DNA of 64,000 bases from Chitinophagaceae bacterium (GTDB taxonomy: Bacteria; Bacteroidota; Bacteroidia; Cytophagales; Cytophagaceae), in assembly GCA_028288405.1 (NCBI GenBank), contig JAQBNS010000052.1:1-64000 (forward strand). Reading direction: 5' to 3'. The notes under the pieces were generated by a model. That model was not told the origin of the DNA, made no database searches, and saw only the letters and a program-made list of their open reading frames with translations. Positions 1-8,179 of this stretch are shown piece by piece. The position numbers and the translations under genes were made by a program. Positions within the stretch are counted from its first letter, which is position 1. Each line of letters begins with the position of its first letter.

Positions 1-329
1 GAGAAGGCTATATAAATAAGTATGTGGCTTTGCTAAACAAACAAAAACTTCAGCGTGGATTAATGGTCTTTTGTAATGTCTCTTTAAAAGAACATGCAAA
101 GGATGTCGGTAAAAACTTTGTCAAAGACATTGTGGCTTTACCAGAGATTGTGGAATGTTACAATATATCGGGTGAGTATGATTTCATGCTGAAGATCCTG
201 GTAGCAGACATGCCGGCATACCAGCATTTCGTGATGAATAAGTTATCGACTATTAAAAACATCGGGAGTGCACACAGTATTTTTGTGATGGGAGAGATTA
301 AAAATTCTACTTCTTTACCCCTGGAATAA
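1..329 (+). CDS. Lrp/AsnC family transcriptional regulator, C-terminal part
   Basis: The reading frame is open from the window edge (EGYINKYVALLNKQKL...), so this is the 3' part of a gene that begins upstream; the GTG at 24 used by the ORF track is internal. The visible part is the ligand-sensing RAM domain of Lrp/AsnC regulators (beta-alpha-beta-beta-alpha-beta), with the usual GEYDFMLKI strand. The DNA-binding helix-turn-helix is outside the window. Family members sense amino acids and control amino-acid metabolism. The next gene is a Cys/Met-metabolism PLP protein on the same strand, 281 bp away, a plausible but unproven target. A hairpin terminator follows directly. Confidence 0.9.
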   Translation, partial: EGYINKYVALLNKQKLQRGLMVFCNVSLKEHAKDVGKNFVKDIVALPEIVECYNISGEYDFMLKILVADMPAYQHFVMNKLSTIKNIGSAHSIFVMGEIKNSTSLPLE

Positions 330-331
330 AA

Positions 332-393
332 AGGGACGAGCCAGGAGCCAGGAGGTACGAAATTGACCTCCTGGCTCCCCTCTATATTTTTTT
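332..393 (+). repeat. Heptamer-array hairpin A, likely also terminator
   Basis: Starting 3 bases after the stop codon there are four consecutive 7-bp units: AGGGACG, AGCCAGG, AGCCAGG, AGGTACG. The following segment (about 366-379) is the reverse complement of the end of this array, giving a stem of about 13 of 14 pairs with a 9-base loop and then a T-rich run. It can act as an intrinsic terminator for the Lrp gene. The same units AGGGACG and AGCCAGG recur in the hairpin at 57208-57283, 57 kb away. The rest of the 330-610 gap is AT-rich with no gene seen. Confidence 0.75.
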
Positions 394-610
394 ATCGTAG
401 GGAAACATACCACCAAATCCCCTTTCCCTTTTCAAAAACCTTTTTTTTAAGTGAATTATACACCTAACCACACGTGCTAACATTCAACTTTTTTTAAGTT
501 TTTAATTCTAAGTGCTTGTTTTTAAATTTATTTATATTCTACTTTGTCTATCGAATTAGTAGAGTTTAAAAAAGCCACTGGTTCAAACACTATAAAAAAA
601 GGAGGTACAC

Positions 611-1804
611 ATGAAAACGGCAACTACATCCACCCTGTCAGCAACACTAACCAAGTTGACTAAACCAACATCTGAAACATTGTATTCTTTGATCGATAAT
701 CTTCAGATCACTGATTACGCAGGGAAAAAAAGCGCACCGCTTAAAAAGGAGAAAACCGCACCTTTATCCATTTTGGAACTTTACCTTACTTCCATAGAAG
801 CCGGCTCGTCTGCCTTATCGTTTCATTCTTTTGATGCAGCGCTTACTCTATTGGTCGTAAATTTATTAGAAGAAGGTGATAACGTGGTCACCTATAATTC
901 TCAAAGTTTCTACAACAAACAATTTACACACTGGGGACATCTGGGTATTTCTATTAAAAAACCAGACTACATCAATTTGGAGCAATTCAAAAATCAAGTG
1001 GATGAACGTACAAAGTTTATTTATCTAGAAACAGTAAGTGAACAAAACGAAATTCCTGATTTTCAAAAAATCATTGCTTTCGCTAAAAGCCATAACATTC
1101 CCGTCATCGTTGACAACAGCATCATCGGACCAGGATATGGTTTCAGTCCATTGAAAGAAAAAGCGGACTTGGTGATTTACAATACCAAACACTGGTTATC
1201 AAAAGAAGCCGGTCCTGCAGAAGCTTTGCTTGTAGAAAGTAATCGCTTCAACTGGTTTACCGATCAATATCCTGCATTAAAGGACGCAGCAAAGGATCAA
1301 CTGTTTGAGCACTCTTCTACAGAAGTATTTCCTTCGTTATTAAGTTTCCTTAGAAAAGATATTCCAAATATCAATTACTCTGAAAGACAACAGGAGCATT
1401 TAACCAACGCGCTATTGAACTTGAAAACTTCTGTCTTGAAAAAATACGACATCACGTATGAAGTAGAAAAATGGTTGAAACAAAACAAGTGGGTAGATCA
1501 AACACACTATGTGGGTTCTCATACTAACAATTCTCACTTTAAGGCATTGACTTATTTTCAGAACGGATATGGAAACTACTTATCCTTTTCTTTAAATGGC
1601 TTTGAAGAAGATTACAAAAACTTCAAAAATTTGATTGAAAGTAAATATGCCAATTCACCTTTGATTGAATTTTCTTTCTTAGAATCTAAAAAAGAAATTG
1701 GATTGTATGTTCGCTTTGGAGATCTGAAGAGCATTACTGAGCTATTGCATAAACTATTTGATGAACATAAGCCTACCGGCTATTCTACTTTATTTTTTAA
1801 TTAA
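611..1804 (+). CDS. Divergent Cys/Met metabolism PLP-dependent enzyme (MetY-like)
   Basis: A 397-residue protein with the fold signature of the cystathionine gamma-synthase/O-acetylhomoserine sulfhydrylase family. The central segment IPVIVDNSIIGPGYGFSPL corresponds to the family's VVDNTFATP region, and YNTKH (Lys193) corresponds to the PLP-binding S-x-TK site. Other hallmarks are eroded: the usual SGM/SGQ phosphate-binding motif reads SFHSFDA, and the ESPTNP motif reads ETVSEQNEIP. It may therefore be an enzyme with changed specificity or a non-catalytic paralogue. Translation is well supported by GGAGG 7 bases before the ATG, an unusually strong Shine-Dalgarno for this phylum. The Lrp gene upstream suggests amino-acid-responsive control, which is inference. 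Confidence 0.75.
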   Translation: MKTATTSTLSATLTKLTKPTSETLYSLIDNLQITDYAGKKSAPLKKEKTAPLSILELYLTSIEAGSSALSFHSFDAALTLLVVNLLEEGDNVVTYNSQSFYNKQFTHWGHLGISIKKPDYINLEQFKNQVDERTKFIYLETVSEQNEIPDFQKIIAFAKSHNIPVIVDNSIIGPGYGFSPLKEKADLVIYNTKHWLSKEAGPAEALLVESNRFNWFTDQYPALKDAAKDQLFEHSSTEVFPSLLSFLRKDIPNINYSERQQEHLTNALLNLKTSVLKKYDITYEVEKWLKQNKWVDQTHYVGSHTNNSHFKALTYFQNGYGNYLSFSLNGFEEDYKNFKNLIESKYANSPLIEFSFLESKKEIGLYVRFGDLKSITELLHKLFDEHKPTGYSTLFFN

Positions 1805-1833
1805 TCTATCTTCATAGACCCGACCTACTTTTT

Positions 1834-1868
1834 GAGCAGCACCCTTACAGGTGCTGCTCACTTATTTG
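1834..1868 (+). terminator. Intrinsic terminator-like hairpin after the MetY-like gene
   Basis: GAGCAGCAC pairs perfectly with GTGCTGCTC (1834-1842 with 1851-1859) around an 8-base loop, 30 bp after the stop codon. The downstream tail (ACTTATTTG) is only moderately T-rich. The remainder of the gap to 2018 shows no gene. Confidence 0.7.
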
Positions 1869-2018
1869 TATCCTTTCTAAATTGAATTCATTTTTTTACG
1901 TATTGGGCAATAAGCATTCGCTAGGCTGCGTTAAAAAATCAAACGAACCGCTCTATTTATGTAAAAACGCTCTACCTGTTTAATGCTTTGTATTTTGTTC
2001 CACTTAAACTAACAGGTT

Positions 2019-2327
2019 ATGAAAAAGGTAATTATTTTCTCATGCATCGCCATGAGCATGTCACTCGCCTGCGTTGCGCAACAAAAATCATCTTCTAAAG
2101 GTAAAAACAGTGGTTATACCTATTGCGATGAACCGACCTACAAACTCGATCGTCGATTAGCCGCTGCTCAAACGGCTACTACAGTTAACGGAGGCGCTTC
2201 AGGAGCCGGAACAGGATCAAGTTATGGTTCTACTTATTACAGAGGCATTGCTTATAAAAATGCCGGCTTGAAAGCGAAATCAAAATCAGAAAGCACATCA
2301 CCGCTTGCAATGAAAGAAACGGAATAG
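2019..2327 (+). CDS. Small secreted protein of unknown function
   Basis: A 102-residue protein with an N-terminal signal peptide (MKKVIIFSCIAMSMSLACVAQ) followed by a low-complexity, Ser/Gly/Ala/Lys-rich mature part with three or four Tyr. The signal peptide contains SLAC-V, which could be a lipobox, but cleavage after AQ is equally possible. I recognise no domain. It stands alone between a MetY-like gene and a convergent peroxiredoxin-like gene, with a strong bidirectional terminator just after its stop. The signal peptide and spacing make it a credible gene; the function is unknown. Confidence 0.65.
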   Translation: MKKVIIFSCIAMSMSLACVAQQKSSSKGKNSGYTYCDEPTYKLDRRLAAAQTATTVNGGASGAGTGSSYGSTYYRGIAYKNAGLKAKSKSESTSPLAMKETE

Positions 2328-2350
2328 AAATAAGAATCAGTACAATCATA

Positions 2351-2385
2351 AAAAAGCCTCGGTAAATTACCGAGGCTTTTTTTTT
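2351..2385. terminator. Bidirectional intrinsic terminator
   Basis: AAAAAGCCTCGGTAA (2351-2365) is the exact reverse complement of TTACCGAGGCTTTTT (2367-2381), followed by more T. It has A-run and T-run on both sides, so it can serve the small secreted gene (+) and the convergent peroxiredoxin-like gene (-). Confidence 0.9.
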
Positions 2386-2387
2386 GC

Positions 2388-2440
2388 AGTGAAGAGTAAA
2401 CAGTGAATCCAATTATTCTGCTCACAGCTTACTCTTCACT
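2388..2440. repeat. Heptamer-array inverted repeat B
   Basis: AGTGAAG, AGTAAAC, AGTGAAT (2388-2408) form a 7-bp-period array. Bases 2422-2440 are its reverse complement with 17 of 19 matches, and the array continues outward (GGTGAAA on the minus strand). It lies between the terminator and the stop codon of the minus-strand peroxiredoxin-like gene, so convergent transcription meets here. Confidence 0.75.
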
Positions 2441-2450
2441 TTTCACCCAT

Positions 2451-2984
2451 TTACAAAAACGGAAGAAAGTCACTCACATTCGCTCTGAGTGTAAAAGAAT
2501 CCGGGAAATGAACGTATTTGATTTTACCGTCTTTTCCAATCACATATAAAGCAGGCACCGGATTGGCTTCTTCATTGGTCATGTCTTCTTTCAACAGGGT
2601 ATCGTATTTGAAACATACCTTTTTATTATAATCCATCAAGAGCGGAAAAGTAGCTCCTGTTTTTTCAATACTTTTTTGCACGGCCGATTCCGCTTGCGGG
2701 CTGATACCGACCAGTTGAGCTCCTTTTGCTTTGATCAACGATAAACTGTCCTGGTAGTTTTTCATGTACTTTACACAAAACGGACACCATTGACCACGGT
2801 AAAAGAACACCACCACCGGGCCTTTTTCAAGCGCTTTGGAAAGTTTAAAAACCCTCTCATTTTGATCGGTCAAACTAAAATCGGGAGCAACGTCTCCTAC
2901 TTTTAATCCAAATACTTCATCCTGAGCAGAGGCACTCAATAGACCGGCAAAAAAGAAAAAGCACAGTGTAACTAATTTTTTCAT
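2451..2984 (-). CDS. Secreted peroxiredoxin-like (AhpC/TSA, redoxin) protein
   Basis: A 177-residue protein with a signal peptide (ends ASAQ) and a thioredoxin-fold redoxin domain. VGDVAPDFSL is the family's entry motif, and FYRGQWCPFC carries Cys67 and Cys70 at the active-site position. Proteins with this WCPFC arrangement are peroxiredoxin-like or thiol-disulfide reductases of the AhpC-TSA family; the CxxC suggests disulfide chemistry as well as peroxide reduction. It is predicted to act in the periplasm. No partner gene adjoins it. The exact substrate cannot be told from sequence. Confidence 0.85.
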   Translation of the reverse strand: MKKLVTLCFFFFAGLLSASAQDEVFGLKVGDVAPDFSLTDQNERVFKLSKALEKGPVVVFFYRGQWCPFCVKYMKNYQDSLSLIKAKGAQLVGISPQAESAVQKSIEKTGATFPLLMDYNKKVCFKYDTLLKEDMTNEEANPVPALYVIGKDGKIKYVHFPDSFTLRANVSDFLPFL

Positions 2985-3353
2985 GTTGTTTCGTTTAGAG
3001 GAGAATAATAGTGAAGATACAGATTATACGGAATCAGGCAAAAAGAAGGATGAAAGATGAGCATTTAAAAATGTCTTTATAAAAGCAAAAAAGTATTTTT
3101 ATTGTAGTTGAGTAACGAAAATGAGGCGATGTCGTTTTGCCTTTCTAATGTTTACAGAAGGTTTGTGGCGGACAAATCGCTAGGAGTATAAACAACTGTC
3201 TTGCCCCTAAATCCCCTGAAGGGGACTTTCCAGCAAAATATTTCTTGTAACTCTCTTTTGCTTTCTATAACTACGTCAAATGATAATCATTAGTAAACAA
3301 AATAAAGTCCCCTTCAGGGGATTTAGGGGCAAGACAGATAGAGGATCAAAGCA
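2985..3353. other. Intergenic gap holding only the 32-bp inverted repeat
   Basis: Nothing coding is convincing in these 369 bp. The 62-codon ORF at 3280-3468 overlaps the end of the MATE gene on the other strand and runs through the repeat arm. The main content is the paired repeat listed separately. Confidence 0.7.
3198..3335. repeat. Perfect 32-bp inverted repeat (CCCCTGAAGGGG family)
   Basis: Bases 3198-3229 and 3304-3335 are exact reverse complements over 32 bp. Each arm contains its own smaller palindrome CCCCTGAAGGGG, so the DNA could fold as one long hairpin or as two short ones around a 74-bp spacer. A decayed relative of both arms flanks the terminator at 42971-43078, which shows this is a repeat family and not a single terminator. 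Confidence 0.9.
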
Positions 3354-4715
3354 TTATTTACTAGCAATGCGCCCGGATAAAATCCTAAACCTCACAAACA
3401 TCAACAACGCTGCGATAAACAATCCAATCGTAAATCCATACCAGATGCCCTGCACACCCATGCCATGAGAAAACGTAAGCCAGTAGCCCACCGGCAATCC
3501 AATGATCCAATAAGCCAATAAAGCAATAATGGTAGGAGCCACTACATCACCGATACCACGTAAGGCACCGATACCAATCACTTGTATGCCATCGGCCAAT
3601 TGAAAGACGGCGGCGATGATCAATAAACTTGCAGTGGTTTGAATAATGTCTACTTCCCCTACAAACAAGGCCGGTAGTTCAAAGCGAAACACTACGAATA
3701 GCACACTGATACTTAACATGAACACGCTGACCATAGCAAAGGCCACCATTCCGGCTTTGCGTATTTCTTTTACATTTCCGGCGCCCCATTCGTAGCCCAC
3801 TCTTACCGATACTGCAGCGGTCAAGCCGGTAGCAGCCATATAAGAAGTAGCCGCCAGGTTGAGTGCAATGTGATGAGAGGCAATGGCAGTAGTAGAATTT
3901 AACCAACTGATAAAAATAGCTCCCAATCCGAAAACCGCTGATTCCATAGAGAGTTGTATCCCGACCGGAAAACTTTTCCTTAATAACACTTTCATGACAG
4001 ACCATTTAAAAGGATCGTACCAAAAGTTTTTAAAATATTGATTCAAGGAAGAAGCATACCAAACATAACCGGCCATGAGCAAGGCCATCACGACGCGTGA
4101 AAGCACGGTCCCCATAGCGATTCCATTCAATCCCATTTCCGGAAAACCGAATTTTCCATACGCAAAAAACCAGTTGAGTAGGACATTTAAAAATGTTCCG
4201 AACAAACTGATGTACATGGCCGGAGCCGTACTGAACAGACCCTCCGCATACTGACGGAAGGATTGAAAAATCATAGCAGGAAATATCGACAAGGCAATGA
4301 GATGCAAAAACGGAATGGCTCGATCCAACAACTCCATATTGGAAGTAAATAACGTTATATAGGAAGCACTGAAATACAGCATAGCAGTAAGCAGTATACC
4401 TGTAACCACATTCATGTAAAGGCTTTGCCAAAACAGTGCGCGTATATGTTTCTCGTTATTTTCTCCATGCGCCTTGGCAATCAAAGGAGAAGTACCGCTT
4501 GAAATACCAATACCAAAAAATAGAAACGGAAAATAGAACGCAAAAGCAAAGGAAGCCGCGGCTAAAAACACGCCACCCAATTTACCCGCCATATAGGTAT
4601 CGGCCAATCCTACCGTCATGTGCCCCAATTGTGCCAACGTAACAGGATAAGCCAATAATAATAATTTCTTGATGTGTTGAGGATAAGTCGTGGTGGTCAT
4701 GTCTTTCTTCTTCAA
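3354..4715 (-). CDS. MATE family efflux transporter
   Basis: A 453-residue polytopic membrane protein with about 12 hydrophobic segments. The start LLLLAYPVTLAQLGHMTVGLADTYMAG is the typical first helix of MATE (NorM-like) antiporters, which expel cationic drugs or metabolites using H+ or Na+ gradients. Length matches the family (about 450). Its start codon lies 3 bp after the proline dehydrogenase stop on the same strand, so the two are probably co-transcribed. The substrate cannot be assigned. Confidence 0.92.
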   Translation of the reverse strand: MKKKDMTTTTYPQHIKKLLLLAYPVTLAQLGHMTVGLADTYMAGKLGGVFLAAASFAFAFYFPFLFFGIGISSGTSPLIAKAHGENNEKHIRALFWQSLYMNVVTGILLTAMLYFSASYITLFTSNMELLDRAIPFLHLIALSIFPAMIFQSFRQYAEGLFSTAPAMYISLFGTFLNVLLNWFFAYGKFGFPEMGLNGIAMGTVLSRVVMALLMAGYVWYASSLNQYFKNFWYDPFKWSVMKVLLRKSFPVGIQLSMESAVFGLGAIFISWLNSTTAIASHHIALNLAATSYMAATGLTAAVSVRVGYEWGAGNVKEIRKAGMVAFAMVSVFMLSISVLFVVFRFELPALFVGEVDIIQTTASLLIIAAVFQLADGIQVIGIGALRGIGDVVAPTIIALLAYWIIGLPVGYWLTFSHGMGVQGIWYGFTIGLFIAALLMFVRFRILSGRIASK

Positions 4716-4718
4716 ATG

Positions 4719-5885
4719 CTATTCGCTGCTTTTCCTTCTTTCCAATTCCTTCTTTAGCAATTCCAATTCTCTACCCGACTGACCCGATACCGATTTATTT
4801 TCATTGGCTCTTCTAAACAAATAAGGCAAGCTCAGTTCCATCGGACCAAAGGGAAGATACTTCGCTACCCTGTATCCTTGTGCAGCCAGGTTAAATGTCA
4901 GGTGATCGCTCATACCGTACAATTGAGCGAAACAAATCAACTCACTGCTCTTTTCTATTTTATTCATTTCAATAAAATCCAGTGCAAGCGCTACACTATC
5001 TTCGTTGTGTGTACCGAGGCAAAGCATGATATCATTGGCCATACAAAACCCAATCGCTGCATCGAAGGCTTTATCTGTTTCCTTTTTTGTTTTCCAGATC
5101 GGGCTTGCATAACCGAGTTGAGCGGCACGTTGATTCTCCTTTTCCATGTACGCACCACGTACCAGCTTTACACCGGGGATAAAAGATAATTTCGTTGCTC
5201 TTGCTAAGAGCTGTTCCAAATGTATCGGCATGTCGTGTCGATACATCTGGCAGGTATTGAAAATCCAGGCCTGTTCTGTATTGTAAAGGAACATGGCGGA
5301 CATTACCCATTCATCGATGACATCCTGGATCCAGCTTTCTTCGGCATCCACCATGACACGCACTCTGGCATTTACAGCGGAAGAAAAAATACGATGCACC
5401 CGTTGATCCAACAGCTCCCATTCTTTTTGTTCGCTCTCGGATAACTCGGCACCTTGTTGTGTTTTGATCAAAAGATCGATGGGCCCAAGAGCCGTTACTT
5501 TAAAAACGGCAAAAGAAATTGACTTTTCTTCCTGTGCGAATTTGATCGTCTCCAGGACCTGAAACATGGCCTGATCAAAGGCTTTTTGACTCTCCTGACC
5601 CTCTGCGACGTAGTCTGGAATGCTATAAACGCCAAAATGTTGTAACTGAGCGATCGTTTTTTGACACTCTTCGAGTGTCTCGCCTCCGCAAAACTGCTGG
5701 TACAAAGTGCTTTTTATAACTTTTTTAAGTCCCAGAGGCAGTTTCAATGCTGTTTTTATCAAATAAGTCCCTATCTTTGTAAGCTCGGGGAAGCCCATTA
5801 ATCGAAAAAGCCAGTACGCTTGAAGCAACTGTTTCTTTGATTTAGAGCGGAACGCGATTTCGGTATCGTTAAATAAGGTACTCAT
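4719..5885 (-). CDS. Proline dehydrogenase
   Basis: A 388-residue flavoprotein of the PRODH family that oxidises proline to pyrroline-5-carboxylate, passing electrons to the quinone pool. Visible motifs include KLVRGAYMEKE, LGTHNED, AQLYGMSD and the C-terminal YLPFGP...PYLFRRANENKSV, all conserved barrel elements around FAD and substrate. It is the stand-alone (non-PutA) form. The matching P5C dehydrogenase is at 12890-14503. It precedes the MATE gene by 3 bp and is divergent from the DAHP synthase gene, with a 70-bp shared upstream region. Confidence 0.92.
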   Translation of the reverse strand: MSTLFNDTEIAFRSKSKKQLLQAYWLFRLMGFPELTKIGTYLIKTALKLPLGLKKVIKSTLYQQFCGGETLEECQKTIAQLQHFGVYSIPDYVAEGQESQKAFDQAMFQVLETIKFAQEEKSISFAVFKVTALGPIDLLIKTQQGAELSESEQKEWELLDQRVHRIFSSAVNARVRVMVDAEESWIQDVIDEWVMSAMFLYNTEQAWIFNTCQMYRHDMPIHLEQLLARATKLSFIPGVKLVRGAYMEKENQRAAQLGYASPIWKTKKETDKAFDAAIGFCMANDIMLCLGTHNEDSVALALDFIEMNKIEKSSELICFAQLYGMSDHLTFNLAAQGYRVAKYLPFGPMELSLPYLFRRANENKSVSGQSGRELELLKKELERRKSSE

Positions 5886-5955
5886 ATGGAACTTGAACGT
5901 AAAGGAACAGGTTCTTATTGAAATAAAAAAACAAACAAACAGAGAGGAATAGATT

Positions 5956-7059
5956 ATGAAAGTTGATCTTCAAGTGAATCCCATTGAAACATGGGCAAAG
6001 ACGACACACAAGCCTTTGATCATTGCAGGACCGTGCAGCGCAGAAACTCCTGAACAATTGTTGGCTACCGCTAAACAATTGAAAGAGTTGGGTAAAGTAG
6101 ATGTACTTCGCGCAGGTATATGGAAACCTCGTACAAGACCAAATGCTTTTGAAGGCGCAGGTGAAGACGGCTTGAAGTGGTTTGCAGATGTGAAAAAAGA
6201 GTTGGGGATGATGATTGGTACGGAAGTAGCCAACCCTGAACATATAGAATTAGCATTGAAATACGGCGTTGACGTATTGTGGATCGGAGCCCGTACTACG
6301 GTGAGTCCTTTCGCGATTCAGGAAATGGCGGATGCATTGCAAGGTGTAGACATTCCTGTATTGATCAAGAACCCTACTCACCCTGAGTTAGGTCTTTGGA
6401 TCGGAGCATTCGAGCGTTTCCACAGAGCTGGTATTAAAAACTTAGCGGCTATCCACCGTGGATTTTCTACGATTGATAAATCTAAATTCCGTAACGTTCC
6501 AACCTGGTCTATTCCGATCGAATTGAAACGTATCGCTCCGCAAATTCCCATCATTTGTGATCCAAGTCACATCGGTGGTAAGAGAGATTTGATTTTCGAC
6601 ATTTCTCAAAAAGCGATGGATCTTGGTTTCGATGGTTTGATGATTGAAACACACATCGATCCGGACAAAGCATGGAGTGATGCCGATCAACAAGTGACTC
6701 CGTCCAGATTGGGCGAGATCTTGCGTGATTTGAAAATCCGTGAAGTAACAAGCGATAACCAATCTTTCAATGATAGTCTCGAAGATTTGAGAACGAAGAT
6801 TGATAGCCTGGACAGAGAGTTGATCGAAGTATTGACCGCTCGTATGGCCATCGTTGAAAAAATCGGTGAATACAAAAAAGACAACAACGTAACGACATTA
6901 CAAGTGAATCGTTGGGATGAGATCATGAAGAACTTAACTTCATTGGCTCAGAAAATGAACTTGAGCGAAACGTATGTAGAAGACTTGTTCAAAATCATTC
7001 ACGAAGAGTCTATCCGCAAGCAGACAGAAATCATGAAAGCGGTAGAAAGCAAAGCTTAA
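5956..7059 (+). CDS. Bifunctional DAHP synthase / chorismate mutase type II
   Basis: A 367-residue fusion. Residues 1 to about 265 are a KDO8P/DAHP-synthase-family barrel (LIIAGPCSAE with metal-binding Cys27, KPRTRP, ICDPSHIGGKRD) that condenses PEP and erythrose-4-phosphate, the first step of aromatic synthesis. Residues about 275-365 are an AroQ-type chorismate mutase (LRTKIDSLDRELIEVLTARM), which makes prephenate and usually also gives allosteric control. This arrangement is common in Bacteroidota; it resembles AroA(G) of Bacillus with the domain order reversed. It leads the aroB-aroA group, though a terminator hairpin lies between it and aroB. Confidence 0.95.
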   Translation: MKVDLQVNPIETWAKTTHKPLIIAGPCSAETPEQLLATAKQLKELGKVDVLRAGIWKPRTRPNAFEGAGEDGLKWFADVKKELGMMIGTEVANPEHIELALKYGVDVLWIGARTTVSPFAIQEMADALQGVDIPVLIKNPTHPELGLWIGAFERFHRAGIKNLAAIHRGFSTIDKSKFRNVPTWSIPIELKRIAPQIPIICDPSHIGGKRDLIFDISQKAMDLGFDGLMIETHIDPDKAWSDADQQVTPSRLGEILRDLKIREVTSDNQSFNDSLEDLRTKIDSLDRELIEVLTARMAIVEKIGEYKKDNNVTTLQVNRWDEIMKNLTSLAQKMNLSETYVEDLFKIIHEESIRKQTEIMKAVESKA

Positions 7060-7080
7060 TCGCATTCAACTATAGTAATG

Positions 7081-7112
7081 AGTCCCGCTCCTTTGGCGCG
7101 GGACTTTTATTT
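7081..7112 (+). terminator. Intrinsic terminator between DAHP synthase gene and aroB
   Basis: AGTCCCGC (7081-7088) pairs with GCGGGACT (7098-7105) and is followed by TTTATTTT. It suggests that aroB-aroA are at least partly transcribed separately from the first gene. Confidence 0.8.
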
Positions 7113-7135
7113 TAAGCACCTTTAGGAATTTTTGC

Positions 7136-8179
7136 ATGCCCTCTGAAATTTTATTGACCCCTGATCCTCAAAAAACGCTATCAGACTTTCTGAGTAAGAA
7201 AGGCTATAGTAAAATTTTGTTGATTGTGGACGAACATACCAAACAACATTGCCTTCCTCTTTTTGATTCGCAATTCCTAGACCAAGTCAATGGATGCGTC
7301 ATCAAATCCGGTGAAGAACATAAAACATTGGCCACATGCAGTAACATCTGGCAAACGATGACCGAACTGGAACTCGATCGTAAAGCTGTTGTGATCAATA
7401 TCGGCGGTGGTGTGATCGGTGACATGGGAGGCTTTTGTGCGGCCACTTACAAACGAGGCATTGATTTCATACAAGTACCAACTACCCTGCTTTCACAAGT
7501 GGATGCCAGTGTAGGAGGAAAATTGGGAATTGATTTTGATCACTATAAAAATCACATCGGTGTATTCAAAGAACCTGAAGCAGTCATCATTTCTTCTTCC
7601 TTTTTGAAAACATTAGATAAAAGAGAATTAAGATCCGGTTTTGCAGAAGTCATCAAACATGCATTGATCGCAGATGCAGGTGCCTGGAATAAAATCAAAA
7701 GTCAATCTCTGGAAGCACAAAACTGGGATGAAATCATTCCCCATTCTGTTGCCATCAAACATGCCATCACTACACAAGATCCGACGGAGAAAGGCTTGAG
7801 AAAAGTATTAAACTTCGGTCATACTTTAGGTCATGCGGTAGAAAGTTATTTCCTGGAAAAAGGTAATCGCATCCTGCACGGTGAAGCGATTGCTATTGGT
7901 ATGATTGTAGAAACATACTTAGCCGTAGAAAAAGGATTTCTTACGAAAGCTGAATTGGAAGAAATACAAAACTATATCATTTCCATTTACGGCCATGTAC
8001 ACATTCCATCCGCTGTGCTGGATGAAATCATTACACTGACGTTGCACGATAAGAAAAACGAACAAGGTGTGGTGCTCTTCTCCCTGCTTGAAAAAATCGG
8101 TCAAGCCAATTACAACATTCCGGTTTCGGCCGAACTCATGAAAAAATCTCTTACTTATTATAACTCGTTGACGAAATAA
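7136..8179 (+). CDS. aroB: 3-dehydroquinate synthase
   Basis: A 347-residue NAD- and Zn-dependent enzyme that cyclises DAHP to 3-dehydroquinate, step two of the shikimate pathway. GGGVIGDMGGFCAATYKRG is the nucleotide-binding region; metal ligands lie in GFAEVIKHAL, FGHTLGHAVE and HGEAIAIGM, all intact. Length is normal. Its stop overlaps the aroA start by one base (TAATG), so the two are translationally coupled. Confidence 0.96.
   Translation: MPSEILLTPDPQKTLSDFLSKKGYSKILLIVDEHTKQHCLPLFDSQFLDQVNGCVIKSGEEHKTLATCSNIWQTMTELELDRKAVVINIGGGVIGDMGGFCAATYKRGIDFIQVPTTLLSQVDASVGGKLGIDFDHYKNHIGVFKEPEAVIISSSFLKTLDKRELRSGFAEVIKHALIADAGAWNKIKSQSLEAQNWDEIIPHSVAIKHAITTQDPTEKGLRKVLNFGHTLGHAVESYFLEKGNRILHGEAIAIGMIVETYLAVEKGFLTKAELEEIQNYIISIYGHVHIPSAVLDEIITLTLHDKKNEQGVVLFSLLEKIGQANYNIPVSAELMKKSLTYYNSLTK

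Noticed and set aside
330-610. SAM or other riboswitch before the MetY-like gene
   Set aside because: No paired-stem pattern of a known riboswitch found; only the heptamer hairpin and AT-rich DNA.
2230-2412. 60-codon minus-strand ORF
   Set aside because: Runs through a terminator hairpin and overlaps a plus-strand gene with a signal peptide.
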